Origin: Vicinamibacteria bacterium
Lineage (GTDB): Bacteria > Acidobacteriota > Vicinamibacteria > Vicinamibacterales > UBA2999
Reading direction: 5' to 3'
Assembly (NCBI GenBank): GCA_025924295.1
Contig: JAICEG010000024.1
Coordinates: forward strand, 1-20,905
DNA length: 20,905 nt
Shown: positions 13,719 to 20,905 of the stretch, in pieces
How positions within the stretch are numbered: the stretch's first letter is position 1
Layout: each line of letters starts with the position of its first letter
Notes under the pieces: model-generated
Database searches by the model: none
What the model saw: the letters and a program-made list of their open reading frames with translations, nothing else
What the model was told of the DNA's origin: nothing
Made by a program: the position numbers and the translations under genes

Positions 13719-14633
13719 ATGACGAGAGCCGCACGGACCCTGGCCTGGGCTTCGCTCCTGATCGCCGCAGCCGCGCCCTCCGCCGCCCAGGAGATCGATT
13801 TCTCCGGCTCGTGGGTCCCCGTCTATCACGAGGATGGACCGGAGCGACTACCCGGACCTGAACTGGCGGATTATCTCGGGCTGCCGATCAACGACGCGGC
13901 ACGGCTCCGCGCCGACAGCTACGACGCCGACCGGATTTCAGCCGTCAGTGAGTACCAGTGCCGCCAGCATGCCGCCGACTACGGTAACCGCGGCCTCGCC
14001 AACATGCGCATCACGACCGACTACGATCCGGCCGGCCAGCGGATGTCGACGATTCACACCCGCATCAACTTCCACGATGCCGAGCGCACGATCCACCTGG
14101 ATGGGCGGCCTCATCCGTCGGCGGATGCTCCGCACAGCTGGAGTGGCTTCTCCACCGCGACCTGGATGGGGAACATGCTGCGTGTCCGAACCACTCATCT
14201 CAAGGCGTACTACATCCGCCGCAACGGTGTTCCGGCAAGCGATCGCCGAACGCTGACCGAGTACTGGGTCCGCCACGGAGACCTGCTCACCATTGTCTCG
14301 ATCATCGACGACCCGGTGTTCCTCACGGAACGGCTGGTGCGAAGTCAGTCGTGGACCCTCGACGCAGGTCAGCGCCTGGGGTCGAACTGGTGCGACTATG
14401 CAGCCGAGTTGCCGCTCGGCGAGGGCGTCGTACCGCACTGGCTGCCCGGCACCAACCCCTACCTGAAGGAGTTCTCGGAGTGGTACGGCATTCCCTTCGA
14501 AGCCACGCGCGGTGGTGCGGAGACGATGTATCCGGAGTACCGGGACAAGCTGAAGCAGACTTTCTCGACGCTCGACCGCTGCGGCAGGTACTGCACCTGC
14601 TTCAACGCGAACGCTGGATGTAACCTCCGCTGA
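13719..14633 (+). CDS. Secreted FSGxW protein with Cys-rich tail (cassette gene 1)
   Basis: Encodes 304 residues with AGGAG before the ATG and a signal peptide (1-23, cut near SAAQ). I know no function for it. The mature protein opens with DFSGSW (27-32), the lipocalin-like start common in acidobacterial secreted proteins, then runs through beta-rich sequence with YQCRQHAADYG, IRRNGVP and LTEYWVRHGD segments. The same landmarks recur in the gene at 15599 (FSGNW, EQCRGYAAP, LRKNGVP, VTEYFDL), so the two are diverged paralogues. Unique here is the C-terminus with four Cys in 14 residues (C288, C292, C294, C301), which could bind metal or form disulfides. It lies 6 bp before the MBL-fold gene and is clearly co-transcribed. 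A periplasmic binding partner of the MBL protein is a reasonable guess. Confidence 0.85.
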   Translation: MTRAARTLAWASLLIAAAAPSAAQEIDFSGSWVPVYHEDGPERLPGPELADYLGLPINDAARLRADSYDADRISAVSEYQCRQHAADYGNRGLANMRITTDYDPAGQRMSTIHTRINFHDAERTIHLDGRPHPSADAPHSWSGFSTATWMGNMLRVRTTHLKAYYIRRNGVPASDRRTLTEYWVRHGDLLTIVSIIDDPVFLTERLVRSQSWTLDAGQRLGSNWCDYAAELPLGEGVVPHWLPGTNPYLKEFSEWYGIPFEATRGGAETMYPEYRDKLKQTFSTLDRCGRYCTCFNANAGCNLR

Positions 14634-14639
14634 CGCGAC

Positions 14640-15602
14640 ATGTCGAGAACCCTTGTCGCCCTCGCACTCGCTCTTCTGCCGCTTGCCGGCCTGAGCGCAC
14701 GACAGCAAGCCGGAGCCGCTCAGCTGAATCTCATTCCCGTGCAGGGCAACGTCCACATGATCTCCGGCGCGGGTGTCAACATCACTGTGCACGTCGGCAA
14801 GTACGGTGTCCTGCTGGTCGACACGCCAGCACCTGCAGCCAGCACCAATGTGATGGAACAGGTTCGCACGCTTTCGAAACTGCCGATTCGCTGGTTGATC
14901 AATACGAGCAGCAGTCCCGCGCACGTCGGCGGCAACGCCTCGCTGCTCGAAGTGGCCAGCGGCCGCGGCGGCGCGGGGGCACCGTTCGGCTTTGTCGGAC
15001 TCGGACGCCCCTCGATCGTGGCGCACGAGAACGTGCTGAATCGCCTTTCGAGCCCGCCGCCAGGCACGGCAGCCGCGACACCGGACTCGCTGCCGACCAC
15101 GACCTACTTTCAGCCGACGATGGACTTCTCCAATGGAGAGGCGATCGTTCTGTACCATCAGCCCGCCGCACACACCGACAGCGACAGCCTCGTGCTGTTC
15201 CGATCCTCGGACGTGATCAGTGCCGGGTCGATCCTCACACCCGGCCGCTATCCGACGATCGATCTGGCAAGGGGCGGCAGCGTCAACGGGCTCGTCTCGG
15301 CGCTCACCACTATCCTCGCGCTGGCAGTCCCTGAGGGATTCGCCTCGGGGGGGACGCTGATCGTCCCGGGCTATGGACGCATCTGTGAAGAGAGCGACGT
15401 CGCCGAGTTCCGCGACATGGTCGTGATCATTCGCGACCGGGTGCAGGACCTGATTAAGAAGGGGATGACCTGGGAGCAGATCAGGACGTCCCGTCCATCG
15501 CGCGATTACGACGCCGAGTACGGCGCGAGTCCAGCTGACGCGGAGCGTTTCGTCGAGTCGATCTACCGTAGCCTCACACAGGGGCCGCGAGGACGGTCAT
15601 GA
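14640..15602 (+). CDS. Secreted MBL-fold protein lacking most metal ligands
   Basis: Encodes 320 residues with a signal peptide (about 1-20). The fold is that of the metallo-beta-lactamase superfamily and aligns along its length with periplasmic MBL hydrolases: NVHMISGAGVNITVHVG, VLLVDTPAP, IRWLINT, HVGGN, AHENVLNR, AAHTDSDS, GRYPTIDLARGGSV, and a C-terminal helix YRDMV-type segment. The metal site is largely gone. HxHxDH reads S90-S-S92-P-A94-H95, the bridging Asp of the GD motif is S197, and the PGHG His is Y245. H95 and H178 remain. Zinc hydrolase activity is therefore unlikely, and it may be a binding or scaffold protein. The frame is intact with no stops, suggesting selection. Its stop overlaps the next start (ATGA), and it sits between the two FSGxW paralogues. 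Confidence 0.9.
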   Translation: MSRTLVALALALLPLAGLSARQQAGAAQLNLIPVQGNVHMISGAGVNITVHVGKYGVLLVDTPAPAASTNVMEQVRTLSKLPIRWLINTSSSPAHVGGNASLLEVASGRGGAGAPFGFVGLGRPSIVAHENVLNRLSSPPPGTAAATPDSLPTTTYFQPTMDFSNGEAIVLYHQPAAHTDSDSLVLFRSSDVISAGSILTPGRYPTIDLARGGSVNGLVSALTTILALAVPEGFASGGTLIVPGYGRICEESDVAEFRDMVVIIRDRVQDLIKKGMTWEQIRTSRPSRDYDAEYGASPADAERFVESIYRSLTQGPRGRS

Positions 15603-16414
15603 CGCACGCGGTCACTGGCGTGTTGATCGCCGCCGCGCTTGTGGCGTTTGCTTCCCCGCTCGCCGCCCAGGCGCCGCAGGGTCGCGGGGGCCGTGGCGGT
15701 CCGCCGCCAACACCTCGTGCATCTGCGCCGGTAGACTTCAGTGGCAACTGGGTCTCGATCATCAGCGAAGACTGGCGCTGGCGAATGATCACCCCGCCAA
15801 AGGGTGACTACGCCAACATCCCGCTGAACGCGGTCGCGCGCAAGGTCGCCGACGGATGGGATCCGGCGAAGGACGAGGCCGCAGGCGAACAGTGCAGGGG
15901 CTACGCTGCGCCTGCCATCATGCGCGAGCCGACGCGCCTGCGCATCTCGTGGACCGACGACTACACGCTGAAGATCGAAACCGACGCCGGCATGCAGACG
16001 CGCGTCCTTCAATTCGCACGCCCCGAGAGTCCTCAGGGGGCGTCACCAGCGGCCGTGAGCCAACGCTCATGGCAAGGTGTGTCAGTGGCACGCTGGGAGC
16101 CACCACCAGCGGGCGGACGCGGATTGAGCCTCGGCCTTGCGCCGCGCGCAGGCACCCAGGGCCGGTCGCTCGAAGTCGTGACGACGCAGATCCGTCCTGG
16201 CTATCTGCGCAAGAACGGCGTTCCCTTCAGTGAGAATGCATCGGTCACCGAATACTTCGATCTCTTTCCCGAACCCGACGGCCCGGACTGGTTCGTCGTG
16301 ACCACGAGCGTGAGGGATCCTCTCTATCTGGGCGATACCTGGGTGACGACAAGCCACTTCAAGAAGGAGCCTGATGGTGCGAAGTGGAACCCGACGCCGT
16401 GCCGGGCCCGATAG
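15599..16414 (+). CDS. Secreted FSGxW protein (cassette gene 3)
   Basis: Encodes 271 residues, starting inside the MBL stop (ATGA overlap, translational coupling). Signal peptide 1-23 (cut after PLAA-Q), then a Gly/Arg/Pro-rich spacer and DFSGNW near residue 42. It is beta-rich, with a central Gly/Ala/Pro-rich insert, a single EQCRGYAAP cysteine motif and a C-terminal Cys (PTPCRAR). It is paralogous to the gene at 13719 but lacks that gene's four-Cys tail. No enzymatic motif is recognisable. Position and shared export suggest that the three products work together in the periplasm. It ends 12 bp before the convergent fusion gene, with no visible terminator between. Confidence 0.85.
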   Translation: MTHAVTGVLIAAALVAFASPLAAQAPQGRGGRGGPPPTPRASAPVDFSGNWVSIISEDWRWRMITPPKGDYANIPLNAVARKVADGWDPAKDEAAGEQCRGYAAPAIMREPTRLRISWTDDYTLKIETDAGMQTRVLQFARPESPQGASPAAVSQRSWQGVSVARWEPPPAGGRGLSLGLAPRAGTQGRSLEVVTTQIRPGYLRKNGVPFSENASVTEYFDLFPEPDGPDWFVVTTSVRDPLYLGDTWVTTSHFKKEPDGAKWNPTPCRAR

Positions 16415-16426
16415 CAGACGCCTCGC

Positions 16427-19402
16427 TCACGACCCCGAGGCCTGATTCAGGTTTTTCTGCGCCTCGGCAAAGTCTGGCTTCAGCGACACCGCACGCTGGA
16501 AGTGCGCGGCCGCTTCGTTGACACGTCCCATCGACGCAAGCGCAACGCCGAGGTCGTTGTGCGCTTCCGCGGAATCCGGCATCAGATCGACAGCCGTACG
16601 CAGCGCGGCCGCAGCATCCGCGAAGCGCCGAGTTTCGAGCAAGGCCGATCCCTGGTCGAGACGAATCTGCCCGAGGTTCGCACGGGCATTCGGTGACGTT
16701 GGATCTCTGGCCAGCGCCGCCTGGAACTCGCCGATCGCCGCGTCGACATCGTCGTCACGCATCAACGCGAGACCCAGCAGATTGTGGACTTCGGCTGAAT
16801 CGGGAACGACGGCTCCCAGGTAAGCACTCCCCATGATGCGTCGCTCGCCCTTCGCGGCCGACGCGGCTCGCACCGCCTCGCCCACTGGAGTAACGTAGAC
16901 CTGCTGCGCAAGGCGAAGGTACAGATCGAGATTCTGCACGCTCGGCTCGCCGGCCTCGTCGACACAGCGCGGACACCACGCGAAGATGTCCGCCACGTCG
17001 AAGAGCGCAGACGGCACTCCCATGAGGCCCGTGCTCAAACCCGAGAGGACGCCGTACTCCTGAACGGGCCGGTCGTCGGTCGCGATCGCGGCCTCACGTG
17101 TCGCGCGCGCAAGCGTCTCCGCCGATCCCACGAACGTGCCGGCGATTTCGAGGACCGAACCCAGGTCGATGCGGACAAGATCCTCACGCACGGCACGTTC
17201 GCGCGCGAGCGAGCTCCGAAGGCGTGCGGGGTCGAGCTCGATGCGAGGTGCCGTCGTTCCGATCAGCAGCAGCTCTGCCTGCGCACCCGACAGCAGCACG
17301 GCCTGCGGAAACACATCGAGGAACGCGCTCACCATCGCGAGGCTGCTGTCGGCAGGAACCTGGTACGCAGGCAGCCACTGACTCACGTATCCGTCGGAGG
17401 TCAGCCGGGACCGCGCAAGCTGATAGAACTCGCGCGAGTACAGCGCCGCAACGCCCGCGTGCGCGATCGGTGGCGGCTCGAGCGTGATGAGGTCGTACGC
17501 GCCCGGTGCAGACATCTGGAGATGCTGGCGGCCATCGTTGACGAAGACGTTCACCTTCCGGTCGCGCAGGACGTCGCCGTTGGCATCGCGAAAGTAGCCG
17601 GCATGCCCCAGGATGTGCGGAGACAGGTCCAGGATGTCGACTTGTGTAACCGACGAATGCAACGTCGCGGCGTGCGAGGTATTCCCGACGCCGAACCCGA
17701 TCACGAGCACGCGCTCGGGATGTTCCATGGTCAGCAGAGGAACGTGCGCGAGCGCTCGCATGTAGCGTTGATCGAGCAAAGCCGTCGACGACATCGCGTG
17801 ACCGTTGGTGAGCAACGCGCGGCCACGGCCCGGTCGCTCGACGACCGCGACCAGTTCCGTCACTCCTTCACTGAGCGCGATCACTCGCTCCGCCGGATCG
17901 CGCGGTCCCAGTGCACGCGTCACGAGATAGTCCGCCGGCAGCAGGGACCAGGCGGCAAGCGCGCCGACCGACACGAGAGACGCCGCCGCAAGCGCGAAGG
18001 GACGATGAGGCCGACGTGGTTCGGCGAGATAAAGCGGAACAACGGTGAGCGCGGCAACACCGGCGAGCAGCGCCGCCGAGCCCTGCGTGCCGATGCGCGG
18101 CAGGAGGAGATATCCAGTGATGAGCGAGCCACAGACGGCACCGATCGTGTTGGCGGCATAGAGCACTCCGGCACGACGTCCGACCGTGGCTTCAGCACTC
18201 TGGACCAATGCGTTCGCGAGCGGAAACGCCAGGCCGGCGACCAGCGACGGAAGCGCGACCTCGATCATCATCGGCCGCACGTTGAACCAGAGCTCGGTCA
18301 GCGCCCTGGACGATGGTGACAGTGCACCCAGTGTGGCGGCGAGCGCGCTGCCACGCGCGGCGAGCGTCTCGGCGTTGCCGGCCGCGAGCCCGAGCAAGGC
18401 AGTCGCGGCAAAGAACGCCTCGACAATCATGAGCGTCCGCGCCGGACGCTCGAAACGACGATCGAGCCATCCCCCGAGGAGGGCACCCACTCCAAGGGCG
18501 ACGAGCATCACGGTCAGCAGCAGCGAGAACACTGCACGAAACCCGCCCAGCAGCACGGCCAGGTGCCTGAGCCACAGCATCTCCATCCCGAGCGCTGCGA
18601 ATCCGGACATCGCGAGTGCGACGGCGACCCAGTGAGGCATGCTCAACCCGGCCAGCGTGCGCGCGCTGCCTGAATCATGCACGACCGGTGACGGCGACCG
18701 CCGCCGAGGCGATGGCTCTCGAGCCACGCGCACGCCGCGCGCCAGCAGGAACGCACCGGCGGCGGCAAGGACGTTCAGTGCGACCGCAACGACTTGCGTC
18801 AGGAACAACCCCGTCTGCGGGATCAGCACGAAGTCGGTCAGGAAGGCGCCCATGGCCGCCCCAATCGTGTTGATGCCGTACAACAGGGCCACGCGCGAGC
18901 CGGCCGCATGGAGGTCGGCGCGAACGACGGCCCGCACCAGCACCGTCAGCGTGCCTCCCATGAGCAGCGTGATCGGCGTCAGCAAAACAACTGCAATGAC
19001 AGCACGCGACAGGTAGGAAACCGATGAGAGCGTCTGCCATCCGTTGGCGCCCGGTTCGTACGAGGACAGCTGGGCCACGATGGCGCCCAGATGAGGCAGG
19101 ACCCAGGAAATCACGAGACCAAGTGCGGCGATGAGCGCCTCGAGCAGGGCGTAGAGCCGGATCAGACTGTCGGGCCGTGACTGATACCGCCGATCGGCAA
19201 ACGCCCCGAATAGATAGCCTCCGGCACCGAGCCCCACCATGAAGATCGCCACCACGATCGACGCCGAATGGACCGTATTCCCGTAAATCTGGCCGAACTG
19301 GCGGACCCAGACCACCTGGTAGACGAGGCCGCTGATCCCGGATGCGAAAAACACTGCGTGAAGCGCCATTGACTTCACTGCGGGTCGAGGCGTAGATTCC
19401 AC
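16427..19402 (-). CDS. MFS-like / spermidine synthase-like / TPR fusion membrane protein
   Basis: Encodes 991 residues from a GTG preceded by AGAGG; an ATG 32 bases further in has no ribosome-binding site. Three parts are visible. Residues 1 to about 510 hold two sets of membrane helices with MFS-like loops (FADRRYQSR, GGWLDRRFERP). Residues about 530-800 form a Rossmann methyltransferase-like domain of the polyamine synthase type: VIGFGVGNTS, VDILDLSP, FVNDGRQHL and EPPPIAHAGVAALYSREFY. Residues about 870-985 form about three TPR repeats. In true spermidine synthases the catalytic Asp lies where this protein has Glu (LITLEPPP), so aminopropyl transfer is doubtful. It may be a membrane-bound transferase or transporter with a cytoplasmic nucleotide-binding domain. 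It is divergent from the TonB receptor, with 114 bp between starts. Confidence 0.9.
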   Translation of the reverse strand: MESTPRPAVKSMALHAVFFASGISGLVYQVVWVRQFGQIYGNTVHSASIVVAIFMVGLGAGGYLFGAFADRRYQSRPDSLIRLYALLEALIAALGLVISWVLPHLGAIVAQLSSYEPGANGWQTLSSVSYLSRAVIAVVLLTPITLLMGGTLTVLVRAVVRADLHAAGSRVALLYGINTIGAAMGAFLTDFVLIPQTGLFLTQVVAVALNVLAAAGAFLLARGVRVAREPSPRRRSPSPVVHDSGSARTLAGLSMPHWVAVALAMSGFAALGMEMLWLRHLAVLLGGFRAVFSLLLTVMLVALGVGALLGGWLDRRFERPARTLMIVEAFFAATALLGLAAGNAETLAARGSALAATLGALSPSSRALTELWFNVRPMMIEVALPSLVAGLAFPLANALVQSAEATVGRRAGVLYAANTIGAVCGSLITGYLLLPRIGTQGSAALLAGVAALTVVPLYLAEPRRPHRPFALAAASLVSVGALAAWSLLPADYLVTRALGPRDPAERVIALSEGVTELVAVVERPGRGRALLTNGHAMSSTALLDQRYMRALAHVPLLTMEHPERVLVIGFGVGNTSHAATLHSSVTQVDILDLSPHILGHAGYFRDANGDVLRDRKVNVFVNDGRQHLQMSAPGAYDLITLEPPPIAHAGVAALYSREFYQLARSRLTSDGYVSQWLPAYQVPADSSLAMVSAFLDVFPQAVLLSGAQAELLLIGTTAPRIELDPARLRSSLARERAVREDLVRIDLGSVLEIAGTFVGSAETLARATREAAIATDDRPVQEYGVLSGLSTGLMGVPSALFDVADIFAWCPRCVDEAGEPSVQNLDLYLRLAQQVYVTPVGEAVRAASAAKGERRIMGSAYLGAVVPDSAEVHNLLGLALMRDDDVDAAIGEFQAALARDPTSPNARANLGQIRLDQGSALLETRRFADAAAALRTAVDLMPDSAEAHNDLGVALASMGRVNEAAAHFQRAVSLKPDFAEAQKNLNQASGS

Positions 19403-19408
19403 GGCACC

Positions 19409-19422
19409 TCTGATCTATCAGA
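19409..19422. promoter_or_regulatory. TCTGAT-CT-ATCAGA palindrome at the fusion-gene start
   Basis: A 6-2-6 inverted repeat directly before the GTG at 19402 on the minus strand. It overlaps the presumed ribosome-binding site, so it could be an operator or part of a very short leader. Low certainty. Confidence 0.25.
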
Positions 19423-19478
19423 AATCGGGCCTCGCTCGTTCCCCGTTGTTCGTTCCCCCCGGTCGGTCACCCAGTTGC

Positions 19479-19507
19479 AGCGTTGGCAGGGTCCAACGCT
19501 CAGGAGG
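19479..19507 (+). promoter_or_regulatory. Leader hairpin plus Shine-Dalgarno of the TonB receptor
   Basis: AGCGTTGG (19479-19486) pairs perfectly with CCAACGCT (19493-19500) over a 6-nt loop. The AGGAGG ribosome-binding site begins two bases later (19502-19507), nine bases before the ATG at 19517. The Shine-Dalgarno fixes the start codon. A stem this close to it could stabilise the mRNA or gate ribosome access, or the DNA could be an operator. Confidence 0.5.
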
Positions 19508-19516
19508 CGAAACACA

Positions 19517-20905
19517 ATGCGTGCCGCACTCCGGTGTGCCGTCCTTCTTGCCTGGACGGCCCTGCTGCCTTCCGTAGCTTTCGCACAAGCGTCCATCACA
19601 GGGACAGTCCGGGACACCTCAGGGGCTGTGCTCCCTGGCGTGACCGTGGAAGTTGCAAGCCCCGTGCTGATTGAAAAAGTTCGCGGGTCGGTCACCGACG
19701 CGAACGGTCGCTTCCAGATCGTCGATCTGCGTCCAGGAACGTACACCGTGACGTTCTCGCTGGCCGGATTCAACTCCGTGAAGCGCGATGGTGTCGCACT
19801 CAGCGGCTCGAGCGCCATCAACGTTGACGCAGATCTGCGAGTCGGCTCACTCGAGGAAACGATCACGGTCACGGGCGAAGCGCCAGTGGTCGACGTCACG
19901 AGCACGACGCAGCAACGCGTTCTCAGCTCCGAGGTGATCGACGCGCTGCCGAGCGCGCGCAATTACTTCGGCCTCGCGCGCATGATTCCGGGCACGCTCG
20001 GCGGCGGCAACGACGTGGGCGGATCGCTCATCCAGGACGTTGGTCAGAGCGTGACCGTGCATGGGAGCCGCAACGTCGACCAGCGCGTCACCGTCAACGG
20101 CGTCAACACGATGACCCTCCAGGCCGGCGGTAACATTGGCGGGCAGACGCCGGATGTCGGCTCGGCTGCCGAAGTGACGGTCGACACGAGCTCGCTCTCC
20201 GCTGACCTTGCGACCGGCGGCGTGCGCATCAACTTCGTGCCCAAGGACGGCGGCAATCAATTCTCCAACTCCCTGTTCTTCACGTTCTCGAACGAGAGCC
20301 TGCAGGGCGACAACTTCTCCGACGAACTGCGTCAGGCCGGCTTGACGACGCCCAACCGCATCGTCAACAACTGGGACCTCAACGAGTCCTTTGGCGGCCC
20401 CTTCAAGCGAGACAGGGTGTGGTTCTGGTTCTCCACACGCTTCAACCAGAGCGAAAACCAAAGCGCCGTCTTCAGAAATAGAAACGAGTACGACCCCACG
20501 CAATTCCTCTACGACCCCGATACCAGCAACCCCGGCGTGAACAAGGGCTGGCAGTCGAACAACAGCATCCGGGTCACCTGGCAGGCGACGCCGCGCAACA
20601 AGATTGCCGGCACCTACAAGTTCGACAAGTGGTGCAACTGTCCGAACAACATCAGCGCGACACGCGCCCCCGAAGCGGGACGCGATCGGCGTTTCCCGCG
20701 CCTGGCGCAGGAGCACCTCGAGTGGACCTCCCCGGTTACCAACAGGCTGCTCTTCGAGGCCGTCGGCCTCCATCTCTACGAGCGCTGGGGCAACATGCAC
20801 TATCGCGTGGATGGCGGCTCGCTCGAAGATCCAAGCCTCGAGGCCGTGCTGCCGCAACTCATCGGCGTGCTCGAGCAGAGCAACAACATGAACTACCGGA
20901 TCCTG
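19517..20905 (+). CDS. TonB-dependent receptor with CarboxypepD_reg domain (partial, runs off edge)
   Basis: 463 codons are open to the window edge with no stop. The full protein in this family is usually about 1000-1200 residues, so less than half is present. Residues 1-24 are a signal peptide (cut after AFA-Q). Residues 26-105 are a carboxypeptidase-regulatory-like beta sandwich (ITGTVRDTSGAVLPGVTV, DANGRFQIVDLRPGTY, LAGF). A TITVTGEAPVVD strand (about 114-125) leads into the plug domain (ALPSARNYFGLARMIPG, VNGVNTM, INFVPKDGGN). The start of the outer-membrane barrel follows (FGGPFKRDRVWFWFSTRFNQ). This matches the large OmpA-related/SusC-like receptors abundant in Acidobacteria, which import oligosaccharides or other large ligands. 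The ligand is unknown. An opposite-strand open frame (19847-20857) is a shadow. Confidence 0.93.
   Translation, partial: MRAALRCAVLLAWTALLPSVAFAQASITGTVRDTSGAVLPGVTVEVASPVLIEKVRGSVTDANGRFQIVDLRPGTYTVTFSLAGFNSVKRDGVALSGSSAINVDADLRVGSLEETITVTGEAPVVDVTSTTQQRVLSSEVIDALPSARNYFGLARMIPGTLGGGNDVGGSLIQDVGQSVTVHGSRNVDQRVTVNGVNTMTLQAGGNIGGQTPDVGSAAEVTVDTSSLSADLATGGVRINFVPKDGGNQFSNSLFFTFSNESLQGDNFSDELRQAGLTTPNRIVNNWDLNESFGGPFKRDRVWFWFSTRFNQSENQSAVFRNRNEYDPTQFLYDPDTSNPGVNKGWQSNNSIRVTWQATPRNKIAGTYKFDKWCNCPNNISATRAPEAGRDRRFPRLAQEHLEWTSPVTNRLLFEAVGLHLYERWGNMHYRVDGGSLEDPSLEAVLPQLIGVLEQSNNMNYRIL

Noticed and set aside
13938..15173. Minus-strand open frame of 411 codons
   Set aside because: Covers two well-supported plus-strand genes; long only because of high GC. 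No recognisable domain.
17459..18319. Plus-strand open frame of 286 codons
   Set aside because: Antisense to the synthase-like fusion; Arg/His-rich with no motif.
19847..20857. Minus-strand open frame of 336 codons
   Set aside because: Antisense to the TonB receptor plug and barrel; a typical high-GC shadow.

Overview
The window is GC-rich and looks like a soil-type Acidobacteriota chromosome, probably the Vicinamibacteria branch. This is an inference from gene content: a CarboxypepD_reg/TonB-type giant receptor, a ToxR-like winged-helix regulator, a DUF5666-like secreted protein, paired secreted 'FSGxW' proteins beside an MBL-fold protein, a tannase-family esterase and an MFS/spermidine-synthase-like fusion. 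There are no phage, IS, plasmid, CRISPR, tRNA or rRNA signals. Sixteen genes are supported.

Layout. 1-283 is non-coding, with inverted repeats and a likely promoter. 284-2236 is a multi-pass GT-C-like membrane protein. 2311-4558 is an OmpR-type response regulator and histidine kinase, followed by a secreted two-PEGA-domain protein (4711-5643). This ends stop-on-stop against a convergent tannase/feruloyl-esterase-family enzyme (7151-5640). Divergent from that are a DHA2-type MFS exporter and an aldo/keto reductase, closely spaced (7254-9819). Next is a minus-strand pair: a secreted DUF5666-like beta protein (11033-10680) and a secreted protein with PI3/4K/FAM20-like kinase motifs (10648-9791). 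A wHTH regulator with a bare C-terminal membrane anchor is transcribed away from that pair (11255-11773). Then come a rhomboid-family membrane protein (12988-11786) and a YCII/DGPF protein (13516-13139). A REP-like perfect hairpin lies at 13592-13622. A tight three-gene cassette follows (13719-16414): FSGxW protein, MBL-fold protein, FSGxW protein. The window closes with a large minus-strand MFS/spermidine-synthase/TPR fusion (19402-16427) and the 5' part of a TonB-dependent receptor (19517 to the edge).

The strongest theme is loss of catalytic residues in otherwise well-preserved proteins. The rhomboid has Ala for the catalytic Ser, Phe for the catalytic His and Glu for the oxyanion Asn. The MBL protein has lost five of seven metal-ligand positions (HxHxDH reads SSSPAH, GD reads GS, PGHG reads PGYG). 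The tannase-family esterase has Glu in place of the triad Asp. The kinase-like protein keeps its catalytic-loop Asp/Asn and metal Asp but lacks an obvious nucleotide-binding Lys. The reading frames are intact, so these look like maintained pseudo-enzymes rather than decaying genes.

Most gene products are exported or membrane-bound. The region reads as a cell-envelope and secretion neighbourhood: surface sugar transfer, envelope sensing, drug or metabolite export, ester hydrolysis and outer-membrane uptake. The two most system-like units are 9791-11773 (secreted kinase-like protein, small beta protein, tethered regulator) and 13719-16414 (degenerate MBL protein between two secreted paralogues).
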